NCBI RefSeq assembly: GCF_002165625.1
Contig: NZ_NGNS01000022.1
Location: 17,015 to 81,014, forward strand
DNA length: 64,000 nt
Reading direction: 5' to 3'
Source of the DNA: Neiella marina
Lineage (GTDB): Bacteria; Pseudomonadota; Gammaproteobacteria; Enterobacterales; Neiellaceae
In this document: one piece after another, positions 37,961-46,843 of the stretch
How the letters are laid out: each line of letters opens with the position of its first letter
Position numbering within the stretch: position 1 is the stretch's first letter
Notes under the pieces: model-generated
Databases searched by the model: none
Seen by the model: only the letters and a program-made list of their open reading frames with translations
Told to the model about the DNA's origin: nothing
Position numbers and translations under genes: made by a program

Positions 37961-39169
37961 ATGAAGCCGACGCAACCAGGCACCACGCCAGCTATTCCTG
38001 ACTGCTATCAGGAGCAGATCGTGCTCAGCGAATTAGAGCGGCGCTTCTACCTGTACCTTATTGGCGGCGATTATGAGCGGTTGTTTTATTCATTTGTTGG
38101 CTCATCGGAAACCGATAGCAACGGCAATGATCAGCAGGAGTTGGTTCGTGTCCGACTCGATGTCGAAGTGAGTGAGTCGGAGCGGCGGCGAAATTTTCAG
38201 TCTTGGTGCCCCGATCCTCAATATCGCAAAATGCTTGATTGGATGCTTACCTCTCGCATCAATGCTCGACTGCAGAATAAAGGCGACTTACTCCAGGTTT
38301 GCCCAGAGGTAGTCGATGTGCTGCCGATCATTCGCGATATCGGCTGTGCCCAGGATTTCAACGATGAGCTAATTAATCACGTTGCCGAAGTCGAATGGCT
38401 GTCACGCAAGGTACGCGCATTTATCGACAATCCGCTCCACCAAGCCTTATTGGGTCTTTCATCATCGGCCAGCTTTGAACAGCATCTTGAAGAAATGGGT
38501 TACCCCATGTTCATTTGGTGTATTGCCAAAATGATCGGCGAAGAAATCAATGAGCATATTCACCCGTCATTAAAATTTACCCTGTCGAAAATCCGTTACT
38601 ACGGTCGCATTGTTGGCGGCACGATCGTCTACTTGGCGCTCCAAGAGAGCTATGATGAGATCGACAAGTGGAAAACCTACCTGCTAGCAGGACTCAGTAT
38701 TCTCCCTTTGGGTATTTTAATTTCTCTGGCCAGCTTTGAGATAAGAGAACTGATTAACCAACAGCAAAATGCCCTAGATGAACAAACGGAGACCGAATTT
38801 CGTCACCAAATTCTCAATCATTACAACTTACCGGGTGACAGCTTAAGGGCCTTGATCCAACAAGAGGAGCTGTTGAAACCGCACTTGTCTCATGCAATCC
38901 GCTTTAGCAACTTCGATCCGCTGAAGTTCATCACTCAAGGTAGCAATCAAGCCACCGGCAGGCCAAATTTGTTTGAGAAAGCTCGGGCCTATGCCTTTTA
39001 TCGTCAGCTATATGGCACTGGACGAATGAAAGGCCACGAAACCCTGATATTGCTTAACAGTTTTGGTTTCTCCATGGATGTGTTACACCAGCTCAATCGA
39101 ATGGATTTGGTGTCATTTACCAGCCATGTCGAACTCTATGCCAAGTACTTCGCCAGCAACAACTCATAA
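37961..39169 (+). CDS. Unrecognised 402-residue membrane-associated protein
   Basis: I do not recognise a family. Two hydrophobic segments, near residues 210-235 (GRIVGGTIVYLAL) and 250-270 (YLLAGLSILPLGILISLASF), suggest a hairpin in the membrane, with a polar N-terminal domain of about 190 residues and a C-terminal helical part of about 130. No catalytic motif is visible. The ATG at 37961 is chosen over a TTG at 37937. It lies 105 bases after tetR and 208 before the OmpV/MipA-like gene. A 22-base palindrome sits just upstream. No TetR site of the shared type is seen before it. Confidence 0.7.
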   Translation: MKPTQPGTTPAIPDCYQEQIVLSELERRFYLYLIGGDYERLFYSFVGSSETDSNGNDQQELVRVRLDVEVSESERRRNFQSWCPDPQYRKMLDWMLTSRINARLQNKGDLLQVCPEVVDVLPIIRDIGCAQDFNDELINHVAEVEWLSRKVRAFIDNPLHQALLGLSSSASFEQHLEEMGYPMFIWCIAKMIGEEINEHIHPSLKFTLSKIRYYGRIVGGTIVYLALQESYDEIDKWKTYLLAGLSILPLGILISLASFEIRELINQQQNALDEQTETEFRHQILNHYNLPGDSLRALIQQEELLKPHLSHAIRFSNFDPLKFITQGSNQATGRPNLFEKARAYAFYRQLYGTGRMKGHETLILLNSFGFSMDVLHQLNRMDLVSFTSHVELYAKYFASNNS

Positions 39170-39227
39170 ACAGCCAGCTAGTAAAACAAGCCACTAATCA
39201 TCGCGTTATAGATATTTCTGCGCACAT

Positions 39228-39245
39228 GTAAACTTTTAGGTTTAC
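39228..39245. promoter_or_regulatory. TetR-type operator, site 3
   Basis: GTAAACTTTTAGGTTTAC, first of two sites 33 bases apart upstream of the OmpV/MipA-like gene. Confidence 0.7.
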
Positions 39246-39278
39246 TTTTATCCAAAACCAACTATCATTTCGCTCAAA

Positions 39279-39296
39279 GTAAACTTTTGAGTATAC
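39279..39296. promoter_or_regulatory. TetR-type operator, site 4
   Basis: GTAAACTTTTGAGTATAC, 82 bases before the OmpV/MipA-like ATG; same pattern as sites 1-3. Confidence 0.7.
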
Positions 39297-39377
39297 ATGC
39301 ATCAGTAAATCATTGTGTTAGCCGCTCAGGAGTTCCACAAAAGTTTAAATAACAATATGAAATTGCTAGGAAACATC

Positions 39378-40163
39378 ATGACAATTAAACTTTCTGCCGC
39401 CGTTTTGGCGACATCCTTCATTAGTTCGACAGCACTTGCTGGTATTGACGTTGTCCCTGAGCCCGCAACGGCCAACAATGAGCAGTCTTCATTTAAAATT
39501 GGCGTCGGTGCCGCCCATTCGTCCAAGGCTTATCTGGGCTATGATGAGCGTCAGTCAGTCATTCCGCTGATTGAATACAACAACCCTCATATCTATGTCG
39601 AAGGGTTCGAATTGGGATACAAAATTATCGAAGATCAACAAAATCGTTGGAGCGTGTTTATTGGTGCCAGCAGCGATGAGTTTGACGCCTCGAAGAGCCG
39701 AAAACTGCGAGCGTTTGATGATCGCGACATGAGCGCCATGCTAGGAACTCGCTATCGTCACGCCAACAGCTGGGGCGTCATTGATGCCAAAGTTGCGTTC
39801 GATGTGTCTGACAAAAGCGATGGCTCTATGGCGAGTGTGAGTTATGGCTACCCTGTTCAAGCCACCGACAACTGGATGATTATGCCTCGCGGTTTCGTCA
39901 AAATGATGGATAGCGATTATGCCAATTATTACTATGGTGTGAGCGAGGAGGAAGCCAGAACCATCGGCGCCACCGCTTATCAACCAGGCAGCGCTATCAA
40001 GTATGGTGTCGAGCTGATCAGCACCTATCAACTCAACCAAGATTGGCAAATTAATGCTGGAGCAAGGCTACAAATGCTCGATTCCGATCTGCGTGACAGC
40101 CCGATGGTCAGTGACGACAATGAAGCGACTATTTTTACCGGTGTCACTTATCGTTTTTGGTAA
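39378..40163 (+). CDS. MipA/OmpV-family outer-membrane protein
   Basis: A 261-residue predicted beta-barrel. The signal peptide is about residues 1-22 (ending STALA). FKIGVGAAHSSKAYLGYDERQSVIPLIEY and GFELGYKI are family-like strands, and the C-terminus ends in the aromatic signature VTYRFW. MipA/OmpV proteins are outer-membrane porins or scaffold partners of murein hydrolases. ATG at 39378 has AGGAAA six bases upstream. Two TetR-type operators lie 80-150 bases before it, so it is likely induced with the RND pump. Confidence 0.85.
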   Translation: MTIKLSAAVLATSFISSTALAGIDVVPEPATANNEQSSFKIGVGAAHSSKAYLGYDERQSVIPLIEYNNPHIYVEGFELGYKIIEDQQNRWSVFIGASSDEFDASKSRKLRAFDDRDMSAMLGTRYRHANSWGVIDAKVAFDVSDKSDGSMASVSYGYPVQATDNWMIMPRGFVKMMDSDYANYYYGVSEEEARTIGATAYQPGSAIKYGVELISTYQLNQDWQINAGARLQMLDSDLRDSPMVSDDNEATIFTGVTYRFW

Positions 40164-40177
40164 AGCCCAGAACAAAT

Positions 40178-40201
40178 AAAGCTGCCAATATAGGCAGCTT
40201 T
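40178..40201. terminator. Bidirectional terminator
   Basis: Stem AAAGCTGCC/GGCAGCTTT (40178-40186, 40193-40201) between convergent genes, with A/T on both sides. Confidence 0.8.
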
Positions 40202-40221
40202 ATTGTCATTCACCTTGCTCG

Positions 40222-42522
40222 TTAACGAGCGTTCGGTCGGCCCTTGCCTTGTCCTCGGCGTTGCGATTTAGCATGACCGGGATTCGAGCCGTTGTTGGCC
40301 TGATTATTACTCCCTTTACCACGCTTCACCTTAGTTTTGCCGCCTGAGTCATTTGCTTTGTTATCAGTCCGTTGACCATGTTGGCCTTGCTTGTGGTGCG
40401 GCTGATTGCTGCTGTGTTTAGTGGCAAATCGATTAGCACCGTGACGCCCTGACTTGCGGCGTTGTGCCGGTGTTTGTTCGTTGCGATCCTCGGCAGGCAC
40501 TAAGCAGCTCGGTTTGTCGCCAATTAAATGCCTTTTACCCATTGCCACCAAGGCTTCTCGGATCAGCTTCCAGTTGGCCGGATCGTGATAGCGCAACAAG
40601 GCTTTATGCAAACGCCGCTGACGGTCACCTTTGGGCACTGCCACCTCTTCGCGCTTCTTGTACTTGACCCGCTTGAGCGGATTGGTCTCTGAGTAGTACA
40701 TCGACGTGGCGTTACACATTGGCGACGGGTAGAAGTTCTGAACTTGGTCGCATTGGAAGTCATTCCTCTTCAACCACAACGCCAGATTCAGCATGTCCTC
40801 ATCGGTGGTGCCGGGGTGAGCAGAAATAAAGTACGGGATCAGGTATTGCTTCTTACCTGCTTCGGCACTGTACTTCTCAAACATGGCCTTGAACTTGTCA
40901 TAGGTACCCATACCCGGCTTCATCATCAGATCAAGCGGCGACTTTTCGGTATGTTCAGGCGCAATTTTTAGATAGCCACCGACATGATGAGTGACTAACT
41001 CCTTGACGTATTCAGGCGACTCAATGGCCAAGTCATAGCGTACGCCTGAGGCCACCATGACCTTTTTAACGCCATCTACTTTGCGCGCTTCGCGGTACAA
41101 GTCGATGGTGTGCTTGTGGTCGGTGTTGAGTTTCTTACAGATATCCGGGAACACACACGACGGTCGTCGACAGTTGATTTCCGCTTTTTCGTCCATGCAT
41201 CCGAGCCGATACATGTTGGCAGTCGGGCCGCCCAAATCTGAAATTACGCCGGTAAAGCCTGGGACTTTGTCGCGAATGTCTTCGATTTCGCTCAAAATGG
41301 ATTCTTTCGAGCGATTTTGAATAATTCGTCCTTCGTGTTCTGTAATCGAGCAGAACGAACAGCCACCAAAACAGCCACGCATGATGTTAATGGAGGTTTT
41401 AATCATGTCGTAAGCTGGAATCTTGGCTTTGCCGTATTTGGGATGTGGCACCCGCGCAAAAGGCAAGCCAAAGACATGGTCCATTTCTTCGGTCGTCAAC
41501 GGGATTGGCGCTTGGTTGACCCACAGTTCACGGTCGCCATGACGCTGAATCAATGCTCGACCAGAGTATGGATTAGTCTCTAGGTGCAATACCCGGCTGG
41601 CGTGAGCGTATAAGATTCGGTCGTTATGCAGTTTTTCAAACGGCGGTAGTCGCACCGCTGTCGTTTCGGCATCGTGGCGCGATGGCCGCACCACAATCGG
41701 CTGCGGCTCAACTTGCTGCGGTTCACTCTGAGCCGAAGCTTTGCTGTCGCAGTCGGTTTGATATTCATAAGGGTTCGGCGCCACAAACGCTTTACCCGGT
41801 TTCTCGATCCGGCTCGAGTCGATCAATTTGTAGTTTGTTGGCGCTTCAGGCAGGACCACGGCAGTGCCGCGAATATTGGTCATGGCTTTGACGTCTTCAC
41901 CCGCTGCGATGCGGTGAGCCACCTCGACCAAGGCGCGCTCAGCGTTACCAAACAACAAAATGTCGCCCTTGGCATCAAGCAGCACTGAGCGACGGACCTT
42001 ATCGGACCAATAGTCATAATGGGCAACGCGACGCAAGCTCGCCTCAATACCACCGAGGACAATCGGCGTTTCTTTGTAGGCTTCGCGACAACGTTGGGAG
42101 TAGACCAAGACCGCTCTGTCAGGGCGCTTACCGCCTTCATTGTTCGGCGTGTAGGCGTCGTCATGGCGCAATTTGCGGTCGGCAGTATAGCGGTTGATCA
42201 TCGAATCCATGTTGCCGGCGGTGATCCCAAAGAACAGATTAGGTTGGCCGAGCGCCATAAATGCATCTTTGCTATGCCAGTCGGGCTGATCGATGATACC
42301 GACTCGGAAGCCCTGCGCTTCAAGCAGGCGACCGACCACCGCCATGCCAAAACTGGGGTGGTCAACGTAAGCATCGCCAGTCACGATAATGATGTCACAA
42401 CTATCCCAGCCCAACTCATCCATCTCAGCTCGGCTGGTCGGCAAAAATGGCGCCGTGCCATAGCACTCAGCCCAGTACTTGGGGTGCTCAAAGATAGGTG
42501 GAACTGTGATTTTATGCTGCAT
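40222..42522 (-). CDS. ygiQ: YgiQ-family radical SAM protein
   Basis: A 766-residue protein with an N-terminal UPF0313 domain ([20 protein letters not shown], then [12 protein letters not shown] and [16 protein letters not shown]) and a radical SAM domain with the cluster motif [18 protein letters not shown] (near residue 385). The last 100 residues are a basic Gly/Lys/Asn/Arg-rich low-complexity tail. YgiQ proteins have no assigned reaction. Single gene sharing the terminator at 40178 with the OmpV/MipA-like gene. Confidence 0.93.
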   Translation of the reverse strand: MQHKITVPPIFEHPKYWAECYGTAPFLPTSRAEMDELGWDSCDIIIVTGDAYVDHPSFGMAVVGRLLEAQGFRVGIIDQPDWHSKDAFMALGQPNLFFGITAGNMDSMINRYTADRKLRHDDAYTPNNEGGKRPDRAVLVYSQRCREAYKETPIVLGGIEASLRRVAHYDYWSDKVRRSVLLDAKGDILLFGNAERALVEVAHRIAAGEDVKAMTNIRGTAVVLPEAPTNYKLIDSSRIEKPGKAFVAPNPYEYQTDCDSKASAQSEPQQVEPQPIVVRPSRHDAETTAVRLPPFEKLHNDRILYAHASRVLHLETNPYSGRALIQRHGDRELWVNQAPIPLTTEEMDHVFGLPFARVPHPKYGKAKIPAYDMIKTSINIMRGCFGGCSFCSITEHEGRIIQNRSKESILSEIEDIRDKVPGFTGVISDLGGPTANMYRLGCMDEKAEINCRRPSCVFPDICKKLNTDHKHTIDLYREARKVDGVKKVMVASGVRYDLAIESPEYVKELVTHHVGGYLKIAPEHTEKSPLDLMMKPGMGTYDKFKAMFEKYSAEAGKKQYLIPYFISAHPGTTDEDMLNLALWLKRNDFQCDQVQNFYPSPMCNATSMYYSETNPLKRVKYKKREEVAVPKGDRQRRLHKALLRYHDPANWKLIREALVAMGKRHLIGDKPSCLVPAEDRNEQTPAQRRKSGRHGANRFATKHSSNQPHHKQGQHGQRTDNKANDSGGKTKVKRGKGSNNQANNGSNPGHAKSQRRGQGKGRPNAR

Positions 42523-42630
42523 GTATCAATCGCCTCGTTGCAAGAGCGCGAATTATACACGCATCATTCAACAAGGTTAATCCCTACTGAAATACTCAGG
42601 TTTATTAACTTGATAGCATCAGCTCAATGC

Positions 42631-42879
42631 TTAACGCCAGTTGATTTCAAGCTCCAACGGCCCGGTCATACTGGCCATACCGCACATTTCATCATAGGGC
42701 GTTGACTGCTTGAGCATCACTTTGCCAAAGCTTTGGTCGGCAAACTGCTCTTTAATCTGACTAATCGAGTGGAAGGTTTTGGTTTGATTGCGTTGGTCTT
42801 TGAACACGCTGCGATTGTCAGCGCTGCCGGTGGCGACTAAATAACGGCCGCCCTCTATTGATTCAATAAACAGATCCAT
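42631..42879 (-). CDS. Small conserved protein, possibly DUF6482
   Basis: An 82-residue protein. The FHSISQIKEQF segment and the closing PYDEMCG followed by an ELEINW strand resemble the DUF6482 group of short uncharacterised proteins, though I cannot verify this. An AGGAGAGG box three bases before the ATG supports expression. No membrane or signal segment. The upstream region also holds the DUF3224 remnant on the other strand. Confidence 0.6.
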   Translation of the reverse strand: MDLFIESIEGGRYLVATGSADNRSVFKDQRNQTKTFHSISQIKEQFADQSFGKVMLKQSTPYDEMCGMASMTGPLELEINWR

Positions 42880-43017
42880 GTGCCTCTCCTGTCGGTTGGC
42901 GATGAGTTCTGGGTGTTAGATGTCAACTGAACTACGCAAACCTTCGAACGCAGTGGATGGCAAATCGATCAGTCACCAACTATGGTTGAGTTCTAAAATC
43001 GAACCTAGGAAGCAATA

Positions 43018-43170
43018 ATGAAAGGAACGTTTCAAATTACTGGCTGGGATGAGTCTCCCTACGAAGAACATGCTGATGGCAGCAAGAAAACCCATGCAAA
43101 AATCACTCAGCAATACACCGGCGATTTACAGGGCACCGCCAGCGTGCAGTACTTGATGAGCTATCAATGA
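43018..43170 (+). pseudogene. 3'-truncated DUF3224 gene
   Basis: A 50-residue frame, MKGTFQITGWDESPYEEHAD... ending YLMSYQ, that matches the N-terminal third of DUF3224 proteins (normally about 130 residues). The frame stops right where the end of the GGDEF gene begins, and the two overlap by seven bases. The rest of the DUF3224 fold is absent. AGGA lies nine bases before the ATG, so the fragment may be translated. Confidence 0.65.
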
Positions 43171-45107
43171 TCTGAATCTCGAGTTCGCTCGGCTTGCAGG
43201 GCTTTTCTTCGCTTGTAAGCCGCCTTATTGCGATAGAGCATATGGTCGGCCAACTCTAAAGCTCGCTCCAAATCTTGTTCGGTACCACCATTAAAGACTT
43301 GATAGCCCATACACGATGACACATCCCAAGGCAGTGATGATCGCTGATTGCATTTTGCCATCGATTGTTCAAAGCGTTGCACCAAACTGCCAATATCTTG
43401 CGGGCCACAACGTTTGGCACAGACGACAAATTCATCGCCACCAATACGGCCGATGATATCCTCATTGCGAAAAGTCATACGCAGCGCTTCAGCCACCAAC
43501 TGAATGGCACAATCCCCCTGATGATGACCCAGTTTATCATTGACCATTTTGAGGTCATTCATATCGGCATAGAACAAGGTGCAGCGATTAAGTACCCGAT
43601 CAGTCACTGCGTATTGACGGACCAAATCAAAGAAGCCGCGGCGGTTATACAAGCCAGTTAACTCATCGGTCACCGAGCGCTTAGAAAGCAGCTCATTAAC
43701 TTTCTCAAGTTCGGAATTGAGTTGCTGCAGGCGTTCATTAGCTAACTCAACTTCGCGCACGGCTGTGGCTTTTTCTTCAAAAAGTAGTGCCGCGTTGAGC
43801 GTTCGCGCCACTTGCCGACGAATATCTTCCATGTCTTCTAACCAGCCTTCACTGACATCAAAGATAATAAAACCAAAGTGTTGGTTATCGAACATCAACG
43901 GTTTTACCAATAGTGGTAGTGATCTGTTGACGTCCCAAAAGCTGGCAGGCAACAGCTCATGAGTGTTAAACACAATGGCGCTTTGCAATGGGCAATGTTG
44001 ATGTTGGTGATAAGCAAAAACCAATCGCGACTGTTTCGGCACACGATTGCTATCAGTATCAGAGTGGAGAAAGCGGCCACCTTCATACAAAGCGACATAA
44101 CAACTGACCACATCAAAATACGGTAACCCAGCCGCCAGTTGGGCAAACAACTCATTGACGTTGTAGCTTTGGGTCATTTCGTGCATTTTGTAATTGGAAC
44201 CAGCAAAGCGGTGCAGTTGCACCTGACGCTCGCTCTGTTGCGGGGTACAACCACAGCTGCGGCGAAATACCGGCACGGTATTAAAGCAATAATCAGCCAC
44301 TGGTTGTTGGTGTTTGATCCGGCCAATCAAATCTTCAATGGCTTTTGCCGCCATCTGCTCGAATGGTTGCTTCACGGTGCTTAGCGAGGGCGCAATCATG
44401 CTGGCATAGTGCGAATCGTCAAAGCCGGTAATCACCAATTGATTGACCAAATCCGGATGAACTCGATTGAGGTAGTCAATCGCAGCAATAGCCATTTCAT
44501 CATTAGCAAATGCCACCGCATCGATTAACTGCCCTTGTGCTCGTATAGCAACGACTTCTGCCATCGCCTCAATACCCGATTGTGCGGTAAAGTCTCCAGG
44601 CATGGTGATAGCATTTTTCTCGATGCCATTGGCCGACATGACACGCCAAAACACGTTTAGGCGCTCTGCTGCTTCTTGGTTGAGCTCAGGCCCACCGACA
44701 AACACAAAATGCTGACATTGATGCTCATCAATCACATGTTGCAGCAGTTTGGTAAGCCCTTGCTCATCATTTAGCATGATGTTTGATGCATCAGCTAGCG
44801 GGCCGCCAATACTGGCAACCGGCAACTTGAAACGTTGGTTAAACCATTGGTTCATTGCCTCTGTCGACAAGAAACCAAACACCGAGCAGGAAGAAATGAC
44901 CAACCCGTCGAGCAAGCACTCGTCAATAAAGTCAAAGATGAGGTTGTATTGATTATCGCGAAACAGCGGGCTATTGAGACAACGTCCCTCGTAGGCAACA
45001 AGGTCTACACCGGCAATTTGAGCTTGTTCAGCTATTGCTCGAAACAACAGTCGTTGGTGGCTACCAACCACTTCATTTGTCATGTAGCCAATGCGTAGTC
45101 GCGACAT
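43164..45107 (-). CDS. Diguanylate cyclase with LacI-type sugar sensor
   Basis: A 647-residue protein. Residues about 1-290 are a periplasmic-binding/LacI sensor fold (LRIGYMTNEVVGSHQRLLFRA, FVGGPELNQEAAER, AFANDEMAIAAIDYLN, ITGFDDSHYASM), with neither helix-turn-helix nor signal peptide, so it senses inside the cell. A GAF-like middle follows, then a coiled coil (about 450-480) and a GGDEF domain whose active site RIGGDEFVV is intact. It probably turns a sugar signal into c-di-GMP. Related proteins are common in polymer-degrading marine bacteria. No EAL domain. Confidence 0.88.
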   Translation of the reverse strand: MSRLRIGYMTNEVVGSHQRLLFRAIAEQAQIAGVDLVAYEGRCLNSPLFRDNQYNLIFDFIDECLLDGLVISSCSVFGFLSTEAMNQWFNQRFKLPVASIGGPLADASNIMLNDEQGLTKLLQHVIDEHQCQHFVFVGGPELNQEAAERLNVFWRVMSANGIEKNAITMPGDFTAQSGIEAMAEVVAIRAQGQLIDAVAFANDEMAIAAIDYLNRVHPDLVNQLVITGFDDSHYASMIAPSLSTVKQPFEQMAAKAIEDLIGRIKHQQPVADYCFNTVPVFRRSCGCTPQQSERQVQLHRFAGSNYKMHEMTQSYNVNELFAQLAAGLPYFDVVSCYVALYEGGRFLHSDTDSNRVPKQSRLVFAYHQHQHCPLQSAIVFNTHELLPASFWDVNRSLPLLVKPLMFDNQHFGFIIFDVSEGWLEDMEDIRRQVARTLNAALLFEEKATAVREVELANERLQQLNSELEKVNELLSKRSVTDELTGLYNRRGFFDLVRQYAVTDRVLNRCTLFYADMNDLKMVNDKLGHHQGDCAIQLVAEALRMTFRNEDIIGRIGGDEFVVCAKRCGPQDIGSLVQRFEQSMAKCNQRSSLPWDVSSCMGYQVFNGGTEQDLERALELADHMLYRNKAAYKRRKALQAERTRDSDH

Positions 45108-45265
45108 TTGCCTACGTCTCCTTCTCGGTCATAACACCTAGCCAAGACTGACTCAGGATAATGCCGAGGTTACAACCATTGTGGATCTCAGTAGATGCAG
45201 TAGCAAGGCAAGGCGGGTTTTATGGTGTCAGTCCATGATCCAGTACACATACGGCGTTCAATTCG

Positions 45266-45817
45266 TTATAAAACTGCCCGATGTGCGCCATAAATCAGCC
45301 GTTGTTTCAGCCCTCCAGCAGTATCTGCTGGCAGCAGCAGATAACTCACTGGCATTGCCGTCCAATCGTTGATGCGCCACGAAATGACACAAGAGGTGAC
45401 ACTTGATGCCACCAAATACTGCAACGACAGCTTTTTGTTGAACGCAGCCTGCGGCGCAATCATATTTTGACCGGTCGCCAACAAGGCAACCGACACGCCG
45501 CCCTGGTCGAATAGCTCAATCGAATCGATAACAATCGACTGGTATGGATCCGCATTGAAAAACGTCAGTTCAAGATGCAGGTTTTCATCCGTTGACGGCT
45601 TCACTTGACCAGCCATCACAATCACGGTGCGATGGAGGCCTGCCGAGGCGATACCAACACGAGAAGATGGCTCAGGGGCTTTGCGTTGCTGGAAGCGGAT
45701 TTGATCGTCGATCGATTCCACTTTTTCCAACAGGTTCGACAGAAACCCACCACCAATAATGACCAGTAACAGCAAGGTCGAGAACATCAGCTGCAGCAAT
45801 AGTTTTTGTTTTTTCAC
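45266..45817 (-). CDS. Membrane-anchored protein after nifQ, DUF3124-like
   Basis: About 183 residues. A single N-terminal membrane helix (LMFSTLLLLVIIGGGFL) is followed by a beta-rich periplasmic domain. The pattern FFNADPYQSIVIDSIELFDQ, then PQAAFNKKLSLQYL and CVISWRIND, distantly recalls DUF3124. I prefer the GTG at 45817, with GAGG upstream, over the ATG at 45856. It lies 77 bases downstream of nifQ on the same strand and may be co-transcribed, but this is not proven. Confidence 0.55.
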   Translation of the reverse strand: MKKQKLLLQLMFSTLLLLVIIGGGFLSNLLEKVESIDDQIRFQQRKAPEPSSRVGIASAGLHRTVIVMAGQVKPSTDENLHLELTFFNADPYQSIVIDSIELFDQGGVSVALLATGQNMIAPQAAFNKKLSLQYLVASSVTSCVISWRINDWTAMPVSYLLLPADTAGGLKQRLIYGAHRAVL

Positions 45818-45894
45818 CGCTACCTCAGCTAGCACCCCGTCACCGGCCCAATGCATTTAGCTTAGCCGTGGGACCGGATGCTGGCAAAGCCACA

Positions 45895-46521
45895 CTACTC
45901 TGGGCTGAAGCATTCCTGATAAGAGCTACAGTCAACGCAGTTTGGTGATTTGCAGACATAATCACCCGAGCGTTCACATAGGCAACGATAAAAAAATCGT
46001 TTCCAGCGCATGTTTTGATGATTCAGCGCCACCAATTGAGGAAAGAAAAAACTCAACAGTTGGCGCAATTGCTGGCGCGACACTAAGCCCAAGGATTTCC
46101 ACAGGTGCGCTGGCGACAAGCTCGCGGTTGCGACAATTATCGCGACAGAGTCACTATAATCAACGTCAGGCGCAGTGTAGTCAGCTAATAAACAGACTAA
46201 TTCTTCACGCTCGGACAACTGCATCGCCAACAATTCAGCCAGCACTTTGGCGCGCATTTTGATGTGATTATCACCGCCCTGCTGCCAATGCTTTTCGGCC
46301 CTCAGCAATGATTCATCAGCTAGCCCAAGCAACAGTTCATGATACGCCTCATGGCTTAATCCCAGCCCATAAGGCAAGTTAGCTCGGCCTTCAAGCTGGG
46401 CCAGAATGACCCCTATCAATAGCTGATTGGCGTCCAGTTGGCTAAGTTCCGAGACTGCCGACGTGCCATTGTTGGCCAATGAACCGGCATTATCGGTACG
46501 GGCAGACACGCTAACAAACAT
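45895..46521 (-). CDS. nifQ: NifQ, molybdenum donor
   Basis: A 208-residue protein. The C-terminal CKSPNCVDCSSYQEC gives the Cx4Cx2Cx5C motif of NifQ, which carries a Mo-Fe-S cluster and delivers molybdenum for FeMo-co synthesis. The region before it (RWKRFFYRCLCERSG) also matches. Start at 46521 has GGAGAAGG upstream and overlaps the ferredoxin stop by ten bases. The nifB-ferredoxin-nifQ order matches Azotobacter-type clusters. Confidence 0.92.
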   Translation of the reverse strand: MFVSVSARTDNAGSLANNGTSAVSELSQLDANQLLIGVILAQLEGRANLPYGLGLSHEAYHELLLGLADESLLRAEKHWQQGGDNHIKMRAKVLAELLAMQLSEREELVCLLADYTAPDVDYSDSVAIIVATASLSPAHLWKSLGLVSRQQLRQLLSFFFPQLVALNHQNMRWKRFFYRCLCERSGDYVCKSPNCVDCSSYQECFSPE

Positions 46522-46843
46522 GGCCTTCTCCCGAGGCCGGCCGGGCATCACCTTGGGCCTTGCTGACTCGTTGTTCCAATAAGGAAATGGCAATGACATT
46601 GCGCTCAGTGGGCAAACCAGTCAGTGAACCGGGCGGATTCAGTGCACGATGGTTGGCATCGACAATCGCAGTCTCGATGGGGCAAATGCTGGCGCATTGC
46701 GGATCAGCATGATGACCGACACACTCGTTACAGCGGTGGGCGGCAATGGCATAACCATTAGAGCCGCTAACAATCGCCTTTTGTGGGCAAACCAGCTTAC
46801 AAGCATTGCAGCCAATGCAGGCATTAGTGATCGAAAAAGCCAT
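46511..46843 (-). CDS. fdxN: Nif-linked 2[4Fe-4S] ferredoxin (FdxN-like)
   Basis: A 110-residue ferredoxin directly after nifB, starting at the nifB stop. Cluster motifs: CIGCNACKLVCP and CNECVGHHADPQCASICP, the second with the longer spacing (C-x2-C-x8-C-x3-C) typical of FdxN. In Azotobacter, FdxN serves NifB in making NifB-co. A C-terminal extension of about 35 residues has no match that I know. The symbol is by analogy with the position. Confidence 0.88.
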   Translation of the reverse strand: MAFSITNACIGCNACKLVCPQKAIVSGSNGYAIAAHRCNECVGHHADPQCASICPIETAIVDANHRALNPPGSLTGLPTERNVIAISLLEQRVSKAQGDARPASGEGHVC

